A stretch of 64,000 nucleotides of DNA from Methylocystis silviterrae (GTDB taxonomy: Bacteria; Pseudomonadota; Alphaproteobacteria; Rhizobiales; Beijerinckiaceae). The notes beneath the pieces were generated by a model that was not told the DNA's origin, ran no database searches, and saw nothing but the letters and a program-made list of their open reading frames with translations. Shown one piece after another: positions 49,157 to 58,518 of the stretch; within the stretch, counting starts at the first letter, position 1; every line of letters starts with the position of its first letter. The DNA lies in NCBI RefSeq assembly GCF_013350005.1, contig NZ_JABVWW010000002.1:302603-366602 (forward strand). The letters run 5' to 3'. A program made the position numbers and the translations under genes.

Positions 49157-49954
49157 TTATCCTGGATTCGCTGCCGATCCGGCGAGCAGCCCGCCGTCGA
49201 TGCTGAGTTCGACGCCCGTGACATAGGTCGCTTCGTCTGAGGCCAGCAAGGTGGCGAGTGCAGCGACTTCCTCGGGCCGCCCGAAGCGGCGTAGGGGCGT
49301 GTCGCGCACAAGAGCCTCCATGCGCGCCTTTCGTTCGGGACCGGTTCCGAGCATCGGCTCCCACATCGGCGTGAGAATCGCCGCAGGATGAATGGAATTG
49401 CAGCGAATCGCCAGCCCTTGCGCCGTGCACCACAGGGCGACAGTCTTGGAATGATTTCTGACGGCTGCCTTAGACGAGGCATAGGCCGCCGCGCCGGGAA
49501 TACCCACGAGCCCGGAACGGGACGAAATATTGATGATCGACCCTACGCCGACGGGCCGCATCGCGCGGATCGCATATTTGCACCCCAGAAAAACGCCGTC
49601 GAGATTCGTCGCGTGCACGGCGCGCCAGTCTTCGAGGCTCGCATGTTCGGGGTCGTGAGCGGTCGCGCCGTTTTCAAAGCCGGTGATCCCGGCATTGTTG
49701 ACGACGATATCCAGTCGTTTGCGCGCGGAAAGCGCGGCGTCGGTGACGCCATGCCAATCGGCTTCATCGCGAACGTCAAGGCGCGCATAGGCGGCGCGGT
49801 CGCCGAATTCGCCAGCCGCCACGAGTCCGCCTTCGTCGTTCACATCGGTCAGATAGACGAATGCGCCTTCTTCGACGAACGCTTTGGCGATCGCTGCGCC
49901 GATTCCGCGGGCGGCGCCCGTCACGAGCGCCACTTTGCCGTTCAGTCTCGTCAT
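49157..49954 (-). CDS. Short-chain dehydrogenase/reductase
   Basis: 265-residue classical SDR with NAD(P) motif [20 protein letters not shown], catalytic Ser in INISSRSG and YxxxK in [10 protein letters not shown]. An Asp in [10 protein letters not shown] after the second strand suggests NAD preference. Substrate not predictable; the family includes hydroxysteroid and sugar dehydrogenases. The ATG at 49954 is chosen over TTG 49966. It lies between ruvA and ruvB on the same strand, 89 bases ahead of ruvB. Confidence 0.9.
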   Translation of the reverse strand: MTRLNGKVALVTGAARGIGAAIAKAFVEEGAFVYLTDVNDEGGLVAAGEFGDRAAYARLDVRDEADWHGVTDAALSARKRLDIVVNNAGITGFENGATAHDPEHASLEDWRAVHATNLDGVFLGCKYAIRAMRPVGVGSIINISSRSGLVGIPGAAAYASSKAAVRNHSKTVALWCTAQGLAIRCNSIHPAAILTPMWEPMLGTGPERKARMEALVRDTPLRRFGRPEEVAALATLLASDEATYVTGVELSIDGGLLAGSAANPG

Positions 49955-50052
49955 CCGCCGATCCAATCGTCATGGTCCGAGCGCGCTCGATAGTCAAACG
50001 GCTGCGCAGAATAGGGGTTTGTGCTAGACTGACGCCGAGAGGAGCCAAGCCC

Positions 50053-50637
50053 GTGAGCCGTCTCTCATCACGATACGAGTATATGTCCCTCGACGATTTC
50101 GAGGAACTTCTCCCCGACAAGCCCGCCGACGAGAAGTGGGAGCTGATCGGCGGCCGCGTCGTGCGCATGATGGTCGGAGCGCGCTGGGAGCACAAGCGCA
50201 TCATCCAAAATCTGACTGTCGCCCTGATGAACGAGTTTCGGCGGCGCGGGTCGGACTGTCGCCCTTTCGACGAGACGTTCTACCTGAAGCAGCGGCTCCT
50301 GGATCTCGCGTGTTTCCCTGACGTTATGGTGCGTTGTGGGCCGCTGCCGCCCGACGCGACCTCGCTCGACGACCCGGTCGTGCTGATCGAAGTCGTGTCG
50401 AAAGGCTCCGCCCATCGCGACAGATGGGAAAAATGGGGGCTCTATCAAAAACTTCCGTCGCTGCAACATTATGTATTGGTCGAGCGCGACCATCTCGCCG
50501 TCGATGTCCTCGACCGTGTCGAGGGCGGTTTCTTTGAACGTCCGAGACTTGGATCAATCGGCGACACGCTCCGCCTGCCGGCGGTAGAATTCGAGATGAG
50601 CCTCGCCGAAATCTACCGCGACGTGATCGCCGCCTGA
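50053..50637 (+). CDS. Uma2 family (DUF820) putative endonuclease
   Basis: 194 residues with a PD-(D/E)XK-like fold: YMSLDDFEELLPDKPADEKWELIGGRVV, DLACFPDVMVRCG, then VVLIEVVSKGSAHRDRWEKWGLYQKLPSLQHYVLVE. Uma2 genes are expanded in cyanobacteria and some other bacteria and are often scattered by transfer; function unproven. GTG at 50053 has AGGAG about nine bases ahead. It points opposite to the ruv genes and sits between ruvA and ruvB. Confidence 0.88.
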   Translation: MSRLSSRYEYMSLDDFEELLPDKPADEKWELIGGRVVRMMVGARWEHKRIIQNLTVALMNEFRRRGSDCRPFDETFYLKQRLLDLACFPDVMVRCGPLPPDATSLDDPVVLIEVVSKGSAHRDRWEKWGLYQKLPSLQHYVLVERDHLAVDVLDRVEGGFFERPRLGSIGDTLRLPAVEFEMSLAEIYRDVIAA

Positions 50638-50645
50638 TCGCGCGT

Positions 50646-51260
50646 TCAGCGCGCGAGTTCGCGCAGGCCTTGGCGGATCAGCGCGCCAGCCTCGGCGGCT
50701 TCGCCGAGCTGCTTGAGGCTCTCGGCCACAGCGGCCGCCGCCTGCGGGCGCCCGTAGCCGAGATTGACCAAAGCGGAAATTGCATCGCGCGCGGCCGACG
50801 GCGCGCTTTCCGGCTCCTCGCCGGAGAGCCGCGCCAGGGCAGGGTCGACGGCGCCGAAGGCGGGGGCCTTGTCCTTCAGCTCCGCGACAATGCGCGCCGC
50901 GAGCTTCGGGCCGACGCCCGGCGCGCGGGAGACGGTCGCCTTGTCCTGCATGGCGATCGCCGAGGCGAGATCATTCGCCGGAAGAATTGACAGGATCGCC
51001 AGCGCCACCTTGGCGCCGACGCCCTGCACGGTCTGCAGCAACCGGAACCAGTCGCGCTCAGACTCGGTCGCGAAGCCGAAGAGCCGGATCGAATCCTCGC
51101 GCACCTGCGTTTCGATCGCGAGCGCGGAGGCTTCGCCCACCCGCGGCAGCTTCTGCAGCGTGCGCGTCGAACAATGCACCACATAGCCGACGCCATTGAC
51201 GTCGAGGATGACGAAATCCTCGCCATAGCTGTCGATGAGCCCTTTGAGCTTGCCGATCAT
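50646..51260 (-). CDS. ruvA: Holliday junction DNA helicase subunit RuvA
   Basis: 204 residues: OB-fold N-terminus [26 protein letters not shown], two helix-hairpin-helix motifs ([24 protein letters not shown]) and a C-terminal RuvB-binding domain. Starts four bases inside the end of ruvC (ATGA), so the two are coupled. Confidence 0.95.
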   Translation of the reverse strand: MIGKLKGLIDSYGEDFVILDVNGVGYVVHCSTRTLQKLPRVGEASALAIETQVREDSIRLFGFATESERDWFRLLQTVQGVGAKVALAILSILPANDLASAIAMQDKATVSRAPGVGPKLAARIVAELKDKAPAFGAVDPALARLSGEEPESAPSAARDAISALVNLGYGRPQAAAAVAESLKQLGEAAEAGALIRQGLRELAR

Positions 51261-51760
51261 GCGGAGATCCGCAGTCGCGCGCCGCGGTGCTGGGCGTGGC
51301 AGATCGCGACCGCCAGAGCGTCGGCGGCGTCGGCGCTCGTCGCTCCGCTCGCCGGCAGCAATACCCGCACCATCATCTGCACTTGCGCCTTGTCGGCGTG
51401 GCCGGCGCCGACCACGGTCTTCTTGACGAGATTGGCGGCGTATTCGGCGATGACGAGGCCGGCGAGCGCGGGCGCGGTCAGCGCCACGCCGCGCGCTTGT
51501 CCGAGCTTCAAGGCCGACTGCGGATCGCGATTGACGAAAGTCTCCTCGATCGCCGCTTCCTGCGGCGCATGATCGGCGATGACGCCCATCAGCCCTAAAT
51601 GCAGCTGCGAAAGCCGCTCGCCCATGTTGAGGCTTGCGCCGGAGCGCACGCGCCCGCAGGCGATGAAGGAGAGCCGCGAGCCCTGCGCCTCGATGACGCC
51701 CCAGCCGGTGTTGCGCAGGCCGGGATCGATGCCGAGGATGCGAATCGGGGCAGGGGTCAT
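51257..51760 (-). CDS. ruvC: Holliday junction resolvase RuvC
   Basis: 167-residue endonuclease that resolves junctions. Catalytic acidic residues are in [37 protein letters not shown] and [16 protein letters not shown]. First gene of the ruvC-ruvA pair. Confidence 0.95.
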   Translation of the reverse strand: MTPAPIRILGIDPGLRNTGWGVIEAQGSRLSFIACGRVRSGASLNMGERLSQLHLGLMGVIADHAPQEAAIEETFVNRDPQSALKLGQARGVALTAPALAGLVIAEYAANLVKKTVVGAGHADKAQVQMMVRVLLPASGATSADAADALAVAICHAQHRGARLRISA

Positions 51761-51831
51761 GCTGCGAGCGTAGGCGGAAAGGGGCGTCGGGGCGAGACTC
51801 TTGCAGCGTCTTTTGCTGCCTCTCGGGCGCC

Positions 51832-53088
51832 TCAGGGCGGCCGCGTCTCCGGCCGCTCGCGCGTTTTGCCGTCCAGCAGACAGCTGACCGTTACGTCGCC
51901 CATGACGTTGATGGCTGTCCGGCAGCGGTCCAGGAACCAGTCGATGGTGAAAAGCATGGCGATGTAGTCGGTGGGCAGCGCCACGGCCTTGAAGACCATG
52001 GTCATCGTCACCAAACCCGCTTCCGGAATGCCGGCCGCGCCGACGGATGCGACGACGGACGTCACCACAACAATGAACTGCTGGCTGATCGTCAAATGCA
52101 TGTCGAGCAATTGCGCGACGAACAAGGCCGACATGGCTTCATAGAGCGCCGTGCCGTCATTATTGAAATTCGCGCCGACGAGCGCGCCCATGCTGGCGGA
52201 CTCCTCGCGCAGCCCGACATTTTCGCGCAGGCGCGCATAGGTCACCGGCATCGTGGCGGTGGAGCTGCCGGTCGAAAACGCCATCACCAAAGCGTCGCGC
52301 ACGCCGCGCAGCACATAGAGTGGTGGCGCCCAGGAACCCAGTCGCACGCGAATGAGGTAGTAGCCGGCTTGCAACGTCAGCGCCGCGAGCACGGCGACGA
52401 CGAAGCCCCCCAAAGCGAGGAAATCGCCAAAGCCCTTCACGCCGACGATGCTGGCGACGATGCCGAACACTGCGAGGGGCACCAGGTCGATGATCCAGTG
52501 TAGAATCGTAATCAGGCTGGTCAGCGCCACGTGAACGAGGTCTTCGACGGTGCGCACCTCATGATGCCGCAGGCTTCTCAGCGCGACGCCGAGCGCCACC
52601 GCAATGAAGATGACGCCCATCACCGTGCCATTGTCTGAAAATGGTCCGCCGATGCTTTTGGGCACGCTGTCCAGGAATTGCGCCAGAGGATCGGCGCCAG
52701 TGGCAGCCTTGGCGGGCGGGTGCGCCGGCGCGGGGTTCGACCATGACCCGGGTTGAAGGACATTGGCGACAAGGAGGCCGATGCCGATCGCCACCAGCGT
52801 GTTCGTCAACAGCAGCGTCACCAGCCGCAGCGCCTTCCGGCCGCCAAGATGCGCGCGCATCAGCGCTTGCATGATCGCCAGCAGAATCAGCGGAGGGGCA
52901 AGCGCCCCCAGGAGCCGCAGGACGAGCTTGGCCGGCGTCTCGAGCGCCGCCGCCTGGTCGCCAAGCGTGACGCCAACGACAAGCCCCAGCGCCACGGCCC
53001 CCAGAATGCGTAGATAGAGGGGCGTCGCGCGCCACCATCCGAGGGCGCCCTGTCGGCCAGCCGTCCGTTCCGCATCTTGTGAGATCAA
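51832..53088 (-). CDS. Dicarboxylate/amino acid:cation symporter (DAACS family)
   Basis: 418-residue inner-membrane secondary transporter of the GltP/DctA family with eight helices and two hairpins. The serine-rich hairpin motif [12 protein letters not shown] and the substrate/cation motif [14 protein letters not shown] are present, as is [12 protein letters not shown]. Substrate, dicarboxylate or amino acid, cannot be fixed. The start is a TTG at 53088 with no clear ribosome site, so the N-terminus is uncertain. Confidence 0.9.
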   Translation of the reverse strand: MISQDAERTAGRQGALGWWRATPLYLRILGAVALGLVVGVTLGDQAAALETPAKLVLRLLGALAPPLILLAIMQALMRAHLGGRKALRLVTLLLTNTLVAIGIGLLVANVLQPGSWSNPAPAHPPAKAATGADPLAQFLDSVPKSIGGPFSDNGTVMGVIFIAVALGVALRSLRHHEVRTVEDLVHVALTSLITILHWIIDLVPLAVFGIVASIVGVKGFGDFLALGGFVVAVLAALTLQAGYYLIRVRLGSWAPPLYVLRGVRDALVMAFSTGSSTATMPVTYARLRENVGLREESASMGALVGANFNNDGTALYEAMSALFVAQLLDMHLTISQQFIVVVTSVVASVGAAGIPEAGLVTMTMVFKAVALPTDYIAMLFTIDWFLDRCRTAINVMGDVTVSCLLDGKTRERPETRPP

Positions 53089-53168
53089 CTGGGACGGCCC
53101 TTGTCGTGGCTATAGAGTGCGTGTCGAGGCGACAGGATGAGAGCTTTTCCGCCCTCTTCGGCTTGCGA

Positions 53169-53594
53169 TCAAGCCTCCGCCTTCGTCACTGCGTCCGCCA
53201 CAGCGTCAAAGGCCAGCATCGTCGACCCATGCCGGGCCTTATAGTCGCGCACCGGCTCCAGCACCGCGAGGTCGGCCCATTTGCCGGTCGGCGGCGGGCC
53301 GTTCTCCTTGAGCATTCGGCGCAGCGCGTCGCGCGCCTCGCGCAGCTCCTGCGGCGTGGAGCCGACCACATTGCGCGCCATGATCGAGGCCGACGCCTGG
53401 CCCAGGGCGCAGGCCTTCAGCTCATGCGCATAGTCGGCCACTTTCCCGTCTTCCAGCCTCAGATCGACGGTGATCGTCGAGCCGCAGAGTTTGGAATAGG
53501 CCGAGGCGGTCGCGTCCGGGCGCGGCAGCCGGCCGATGCGCGGAATGTTTCCGGCAAGCTCCAGAATGCGTTGATTGTAAATGTTGTCGAGCAT
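53169..53594 (-). CDS. IscU/NifU-like Fe-S scaffold-family protein lacking the third cysteine
   Basis: 141 residues from MLDNIYNQRILELAGNIPRIGRL. It has two of the IscU cluster cysteines, in YSKLCGSTITV and ELKACALGQAS. The third (HC in IscU) is Gly in DYKARHGSTML. The family is found beside folE in Hyphomicrobiales, as here. The role as a true scaffold is therefore doubtful; a carrier or accessory function is possible. It is divergent from folE across about 250 bases that must hold both promoters. Confidence 0.85.
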   Translation of the reverse strand: MLDNIYNQRILELAGNIPRIGRLPRPDATASAYSKLCGSTITVDLRLEDGKVADYAHELKACALGQASASIMARNVVGSTPQELREARDALRRMLKENGPPPTGKWADLAVLEPVRDYKARHGSTMLAFDAVADAVTKAEA

Positions 53595-53848
53595 CGCCGC
53601 CGGTGCATCCAAGCCAAGGCCTTACCATCGCCTTGGTAAATCTCTATATAGGATTTTGCGCGTGCTCGCGAAAGCGGCGGGTCGCGCCGGGGGCCGTCAG
53701 CGGCCCTCGTTCGTCTCGAATTCTCGCGTGATCTCGAACCATCTGGAGAGGGCGACGATTTGAGGGGCGCCTTGCACGTTTCGTGCTAGGCGCGAGGCGG
53801 CCGACGCTTTTTTGAGGGCGGGCGGCGTTAGTCAGTTGGAGGCGCCAC

Positions 53849-54478
53849 ATGGATGACGTGGTTAAGACCTGTCCCTTTTCTTCGCTCGAGACGGTGAAAA
53901 CCGTCGAACGCCCCTCCCGCGATGAAGCCGAAGCCGCCGTGCGCACCCTGTTGCGCTGGACGGGAGACGATCCGGACCGCGAGGGGCTGCGAGACACCCC
54001 GCGTCGCGTCGTCAAAGCCTATGAAGAGTTCTTCAGCGGCTATCGAGAAAGCGCCGACGAGGTCCTGTCGAAAGTCTTCGAGGAGGTCGAAGGCTACGAC
54101 GATCTCGTGCTCGTTCGCGACATTCCCTTTACCTCGCATTGCGAGCACCACGTCGTGCCATTCGTTGGAAAGACGCACATCGCCTATTATCCGGCGGGCG
54201 GGGTGGTCGGTCTGTCGAAGCTTGCCCGGCTTGTCGAGATTTTTGCCCGCCGCCTCCAGACTCAGGAGGCGATGACGGCGCAGATCGCGGCGGCGATCGA
54301 CGAAGCGCTCGCGCCGCGCGGGGTCGCCGTGATGGTCGAGGCGGAACATATGTGCATGTCGATGCGCGGCGTGATGAAGCAGGGATCATCCACGGTCACC
54401 ATGCAGTTTTCCGGAGTTTTCCGTGACGATCCGGCCGAGCAGGCGCGTTTCTATACGCTGCTGCGCGGGGCGCGGTGA
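53849..54478 (+). CDS. folE: GTP cyclohydrolase I
   Basis: First enzyme of folate/pterin synthesis, forming dihydroneopterin triphosphate from GTP. 209 residues with zinc-site motif [32 protein letters not shown] and [12 protein letters not shown]. Stop TGA overlaps the hisI ATG (TGATG), so folE-hisI is an operon with coupled translation. Confidence 0.96.
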   Translation: MDDVVKTCPFSSLETVKTVERPSRDEAEAAVRTLLRWTGDDPDREGLRDTPRRVVKAYEEFFSGYRESADEVLSKVFEEVEGYDDLVLVRDIPFTSHCEHHVVPFVGKTHIAYYPAGGVVGLSKLARLVEIFARRLQTQEAMTAQIAAAIDEALAPRGVAVMVEAEHMCMSMRGVMKQGSSTVTMQFSGVFRDDPAEQARFYTLLRGAR

Positions 54479-54867
54479 TGTCGCAGGCGTCCAGAGAGGT
54501 GGAGGAGGGGAGCGTTTTCGCGCCGAAATTCGACGCGAACGGCCTCATCGTCTGCGTCACCACGGAGGCGGCGACGCGCGACGTGCTGATGGTCGCCTAT
54601 ATGAACGAACTCGCGCTCGAAAAGACCATCGAGACGGGGCTCGCCCATTATTGGTCGCGGTCTCGGCGCTCGCTCTGGCGCAAAGGCGAGACCTCGGGGC
54701 AGACGCAAAAGGTGCTCTCGCTACGCGTCGACTGCGATCAGGACGCCGTGCTGCTCGAGGTCGAGGTCGGCGGCGACGGCAAGGCGTGCCATACGGGGAG
54801 GAAGTCCTGCTTTTATCGGGCGCTCGGCGACGATGGCGCGCTGGTTTTCTCCGCCGAAGGCGCCTAG
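54478..54867 (+). CDS. hisI: Phosphoribosyl-AMP cyclohydrolase
   Basis: Third step of histidine synthesis. 129 residues with [36 protein letters not shown], the metal region [13 protein letters not shown] and [11 protein letters not shown]. Single-domain form without HisE. The ATG at 54478 overlaps the folE stop; a GTG three bases earlier is less likely. Confidence 0.95.
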   Translation: MSQASREVEEGSVFAPKFDANGLIVCVTTEAATRDVLMVAYMNELALEKTIETGLAHYWSRSRRSLWRKGETSGQTQKVLSLRVDCDQDAVLLEVEVGGDGKACHTGRKSCFYRALGDDGALVFSAEGA

Positions 54868-54987
54868 GCGCCCATCATCTGGCGGAAAGTTAACCTGAAG
54901 GCCACCTTCCGAAGCGCAGGCTGGTCTCCAAATATATCTGGTGCCGCTGACCACGACGACGACAGCGGCGCAGGAAGGCCCGCCCGC

Positions 54988-56040
54988 ATGTTATCGCTAC
55001 GCTCACGCAACCCCCAACTTCTCGATGCCAATGCGGCCAGCGCGATGACGGACGAACCACAAGCCCCTCCGACGACCCTCGTACGCAAGGCGGATACCGA
55101 GGCCAAACAGCAAAGACGCGGTCAGCCGACGATTGGACTGGCGCTCGGCGCAGGCGCGGCGCGCGGCTGGTCGCACATCGGCGTGCTGCGCGAGCTCGCC
55201 GCCCATGACATCAAGCCTGATGTGATCGCAGGCACATCGATCGGCGCCGTGGTCGCCGGATGCTACGCCGCCGGTAAGCTTGATCAGATCGAAGCCTTTG
55301 CCCGCACCCTGACCAAGCGGCGCGTCTTCACGCTGATGGATCTCTCATTTTCCGGCGCGAGCCTCATCACCGGCGAACGGTTGCGGTCCGCCCTGGAGAA
55401 GGAACTCGAAGGCGTGGAGATCGAAGACCTTCCCATACCCTTCGCGGCGGTGGCGACTCAGGTCGGCACGGGCCACGAGGTGTGGCTGCAGCATGGCTCC
55501 CTGTCGCTCGCCATCCGCGCATCTTATGCGTTGCCGGGCGTTTTCGAGCCGGTGCGCATTGGCGATCGCTGGCTCTTTGACGGCGCGCTGGTCAATCCCG
55601 TGCCGGTCACCGTGTGCCGCGCCCTCGGCGCCGAATATGTGATCGCCGTGAATGTCACCGCCGACACGATGTATCGCGCGCGCGTCATCCGCGACGATCC
55701 CGCCGCGCTGCATCGCGCCGCGGAGGCCGGGCCGTTCGAGAAGGCGGACGCGTCCTTTGTCGATCGGTTCCTGCCCCGCTATTTCGATCGTCAGCCGGGC
55801 GATGCGCCGAACGTCGCCACCGCGATGATCGACGCCTTCAACATCATCCAGGATCGAATCCTGCGTTCGCGGTTGGCCGGCGACCCGCCAGACGCCACGA
55901 TCACGGCGCGACTGGAGGAGGTCGGCATGTTCGACTTTCACAAGGCGGAGCAGCTCATCCATGTGGGGCGCGAGGCGACGAAGCGCGCGCTGCCCAACAT
56001 TTTCGCCCACATCCCGCTGCCGGCCTCGTCGAGTCCTTAG
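54988..56040 (+). CDS. Patatin-like phospholipase (RssA-type)
   Basis: 350 residues. The Ser-Asp dyad is clear: oxyanion region LGAGAARGWSHIGVLRELAA, nucleophile elbow AGTSIGAVVAGCYAAG and Asp motif LFDGALVNPVPV. The first 50 residues are a non-conserved leader; ATGs at 54988 and about 55045 are both possible. Lipid substrate unknown. Its stop overlaps the stop of the convergent CBS gene by four bases. Confidence 0.92.
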   Translation: MLSLRSRNPQLLDANAASAMTDEPQAPPTTLVRKADTEAKQQRRGQPTIGLALGAGAARGWSHIGVLRELAAHDIKPDVIAGTSIGAVVAGCYAAGKLDQIEAFARTLTKRRVFTLMDLSFSGASLITGERLRSALEKELEGVEIEDLPIPFAAVATQVGTGHEVWLQHGSLSLAIRASYALPGVFEPVRIGDRWLFDGALVNPVPVTVCRALGAEYVIAVNVTADTMYRARVIRDDPAALHRAAEAGPFEKADASFVDRFLPRYFDRQPGDAPNVATAMIDAFNIIQDRILRSRLAGDPPDATITARLEEVGMFDFHKAEQLIHVGREATKRALPNIFAHIPLPASSSP

Positions 56041-56468
56041 GCTTGGGCGATGTATTCGCGCATCGATCGGTGCTCTTCCTCGATGACGCGAATGCGGTAT
56101 TTGACGACGTCGCCGATCGACACGAGGCCCACGAGGCGCGTTTCCCGGACCACGGGAATATGCCGGCGCCGTTCGATGGTCATCACGCGCATCGTATTCT
56201 CGACGGCGTCGTCTTCTCTCGCCGGCTGGGGACTGGGCTGCATATACGCTGATATGCGCTGCGTCAGCGCCTCTGTCCCGTCCAGCGCGACCGCTGAAAC
56301 GATATCGCGCTCGGCGATCAGTCCGGCCAGTCGGCCGCTGTCGTCCAGAATGACGAGCGCGCCGATTCGATAGCGCATCATGAGCTGAGCCGCCTCGTGC
56401 AGCGTCGTGTCGGCGCTCGCAGTCACCACCTCTCTTCCTTTCTCCGCGAGTATGTTCGAGATCGTCAT
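56037..56468 (-). CDS. Tandem CBS-domain protein
   Basis: 143 residues made of two CBS domains (about residues 10-65 and 80-135): LHEAAQLMMRYRIGALVILDDSGRLAGLIAERDI and MRVMTIERRRHIPVVRETRLVGLVSIGDVV. Such stand-alone pairs sense adenine nucleotides. AGGAGG six bases before the ATG at 56468 fixes the start; the open frame upstream is not coding. Confidence 0.92.
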   Translation of the reverse strand: MTISNILAEKGREVVTASADTTLHEAAQLMMRYRIGALVILDDSGRLAGLIAERDIVSAVALDGTEALTQRISAYMQPSPQPAREDDAVENTMRVMTIERRRHIPVVRETRLVGLVSIGDVVKYRIRVIEEEHRSMREYIAQA

Positions 56469-56518
56469 CTGGCCCTCCTTTTCGCTCTCGATCGGCCTCC
56501 CTTGCCAGCCGGAGAGCG

Positions 56519-57226
56519 TTACTGCGAACTCAGGGCATGCCGACCCGCGCGATCGAAGAAGTTGAAAAAGAGCAGGCCGAACAAAAACCCTCCGACGTGC
56601 GCTTCCCAGGCGATCGCGCTCGACACGCCGACCGCCTGCGGAAAGACGCCAAGAAGCACGTTCACCGCTAACCATGCGACAAGGAAAAACATCGCCTGTC
56701 GGTTCAATGGCAGTTGCGACAGCGAAGTGAAATGCGATTCCTCGTCGTATGGCGTCCGGGGGCTGCCCCTGTTGTCCGCCAGCCGCGCACCTGGCGTAAA
56801 TGCGAAACGCACAATTGCCCCCATTGTTCCAGAGATCGCGCCTGATGCGCCCACGACAGGGGCGATTTCGTATGGGTGCAGCGCAAGAAACAACAACGCG
56901 CCTGCGAACGCGCTTGCGGCGAGAAAGAGGAGGTAGCGCGCCGAACCGAATCGACGTTCGACCGGCGTGCCGAATGCTGCAAGCGCTAACGCATTCACGA
57001 TGAGATGCGTCCAATCGCCGTGTAAAAAAAAGTAGGTCAGCAGGGTGGCGTATTCGGCGCCGCCTTCAAGCGTCACGCGCGCCGGGATGAAGGCGAATGT
57101 CGTTAGCAGCCAGTTTGAGAACTCCAAAGGACCGTAAGCGACGACGAGCTGCGTCGCCGTTAGCGCGACGATCAGCGTCTTCGTCACTATCGGGAGATTG
57201 AAAATTCGTTCTCGACTTGCGGGCAC
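56519..57226 (-). CDS. Rhomboid family intramembrane serine protease
   Basis: 235 residues, six or seven helices. The catalytic Ser is in GASGAISGTMG, the His in AWEAHVGGFLFGL, and the supporting Asn in DWTHLIVNALALAAFG. A charged loop of about 30 residues (LADNRGSPRTPYDEESHFT) interrupts helices after the GASG segment. The GTG at 57226 has AGGAG six bases ahead. Cuts membrane proteins; substrate unknown. Confidence 0.92.
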   Translation of the reverse strand: MPASRERIFNLPIVTKTLIVALTATQLVVAYGPLEFSNWLLTTFAFIPARVTLEGGAEYATLLTYFFLHGDWTHLIVNALALAAFGTPVERRFGSARYLLFLAASAFAGALLFLALHPYEIAPVVGASGAISGTMGAIVRFAFTPGARLADNRGSPRTPYDEESHFTSLSQLPLNRQAMFFLVAWLAVNVLLGVFPQAVGVSSAIAWEAHVGGFLFGLLFFNFFDRAGRHALSSQ

Positions 57227-57569
57227 GTTCGCTCCTGTACGTTTTGCTGGGCAAGAGCCCGCGCAGCCTCAATGCTAATCTAACGCGACCGGCGTCGGCG
57301 AGCGTCCCGATCTGAAACGCCTGGCGGAGAGACAAGAACTGAGTCGTGAGCGCGCCAGCGGGTCGCTCGAGATCGCTTCCGACAAGTTCAGCTTGTTGCT
57401 TTCGCTCGCCTTTTTGTAGGTGCGGGGTCCTGGCCGTTGGTCAGCTCCGCCATCCTGGCGATCGCCGCTCCGATGGCACGAAGGCTGCTATTGTCGGGAA
57501 GAATTGGAACTATAAGCGGGAAAGCGTCCCAATCCTGGGCGGGGGCGCGCGAGCGTCGGGCGGGTTAGA
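57227..57569. other. Gene-free stretch upstream of PAS_5 gene
   Basis: 343 bases between divergent genes. An open frame at 57346-57573 has no domain pattern and no ribosome site. No repeat or RNA gene was recognised. Confidence 0.5.
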
Positions 57570-58121
57570 ATGAGATTGCCGGTCACCAGGGATCTTTACG
57601 ACTATTGGGGGCGATTGAAGGGAGAACGGGCGGCGCCGGATCGAGCGGAGATCGATCCCGTCGCGATTCGCCACATTTTGCCGGACATATTCATCATCGA
57701 AGTGGACCCGGAACGCCGACTTCCGCTCCGTCTCTGTGGCGCTCGGGTTAACGCCCTCTGGCAGCGCGAGCAGAAGGGACGCCTCTTCCTAGAATGGTGG
57801 CGAGCGCAGCGGCAGGAGGAGGTTGCTGAGGCGATTCGAGGGGTCATCGACGCCCAAACGCCGCTTGTCGCGCAAGCCCGGACAGCGCTGGGCGCCTCGG
57901 AATTTGAACTTCTGCTTCTGCCTCTGCGTCATTTCAGCAAGAGCTGTTCGCGCGTGCTGGGGTCGCTTGCGCCCGCGCAACGGCTTGATTGGGTGGGAAT
58001 TCGCCCCGTGGGACGGCTCGATCTGGTCGCCGCGCGTATGCTGGAGGATAAGCTGACGGACGGCTCGAAAGAGGATTGGCGCCGCGGCGCGATCGCGCGC
58101 CGCGCGGCCTCCAACGGCTAG
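57570..58121 (+). CDS. PAS_5 domain protein
   Basis: 183 residues matching the PAS_5 pattern of alphaproteobacteria: LYDYWGRLKGERAAPDRAEIDPVAIRHILPDIFIIEVD, then RLCGARVNALWQREQKG and FELLLLPLRH. These are short single-PAS proteins without an output domain; a signalling role is presumed but untested. The C-terminus is basic. Confidence 0.85.
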   Translation: MRLPVTRDLYDYWGRLKGERAAPDRAEIDPVAIRHILPDIFIIEVDPERRLPLRLCGARVNALWQREQKGRLFLEWWRAQRQEEVAEAIRGVIDAQTPLVAQARTALGASEFELLLLPLRHFSKSCSRVLGSLAPAQRLDWVGIRPVGRLDLVAARMLEDKLTDGSKEDWRRGAIARRAASNG

Positions 58122-58343
58122 CGGCCCCTTCGAAGCAAGGCCGATTGCAGTGAGCCATCGCCTCCAATCACGTTCATAGCAGGGCGAAGCTCCTATCAGC
58201 GCGCGCTGATCACCGTTTCTCTCCATACTCGAGTCGCGATGGGAACCGCCGTCAGACGACGGTATGTCGCCCGCGGCCGTCATGGCTTCGACCAGCTGCT
58301 TCGCCGTGGGCGAGATCTAAGTCGATCCGGCTCCGAACCCATT

Positions 58344-58359
58344 GTGGCGCCGGCGCCAC
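58344..58359. repeat. 16-bp perfect palindrome upstream of first OMP gene
   Basis: GTGGCGCCGGCGCCAC. The paralogous upstream region has GTGGCCTCGGCGCCAC at 59641-59656, one arm altered. Could be an operator or the end of a repeat. Confidence 0.5.
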
Positions 58360-58407
58360 ACCAGCCGGAATTCCGACCGAGCGCCCGCAAGATACGGGGC
58401 TTTTGGA

Positions 58408-58436
58408 TTGACTGTGCGCGGCCTCGACTGATTGAG
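58408..58436 (+). promoter_or_regulatory. Candidate promoter of first OMP gene
   Basis: TTGACT, 17 bases, ATTGAG. The -10 is poor, but TTGACTGTGCGCG is conserved at the same place before the second OMP gene. Confidence 0.4.
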
Positions 58437-58518
58437 TGCAATGCATGGCGAGCGATCGCTGAAAGTTTCAACAAGGCAATCAGGCGAAGTTTTCCGCCTC
58501 CAAGGAACGAGGACTCAG

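Larger units (their letters stand above)
58122..58518. other. Upstream region of first outer-membrane protein gene
   Basis: 397 bases without a supported gene. It includes the perfect palindrome GTGGCGCCGGCGCCAC (58344-58359) and a possible promoter at 58408-58436. Both have counterparts ahead of the second outer-membrane gene. Confidence 0.55.

Noticed and set aside
57346..57573. 75-codon frame upstream of the PAS_5 gene
   Set aside because: No ribosome site, no pattern, and its end overlaps the PAS_5 start.
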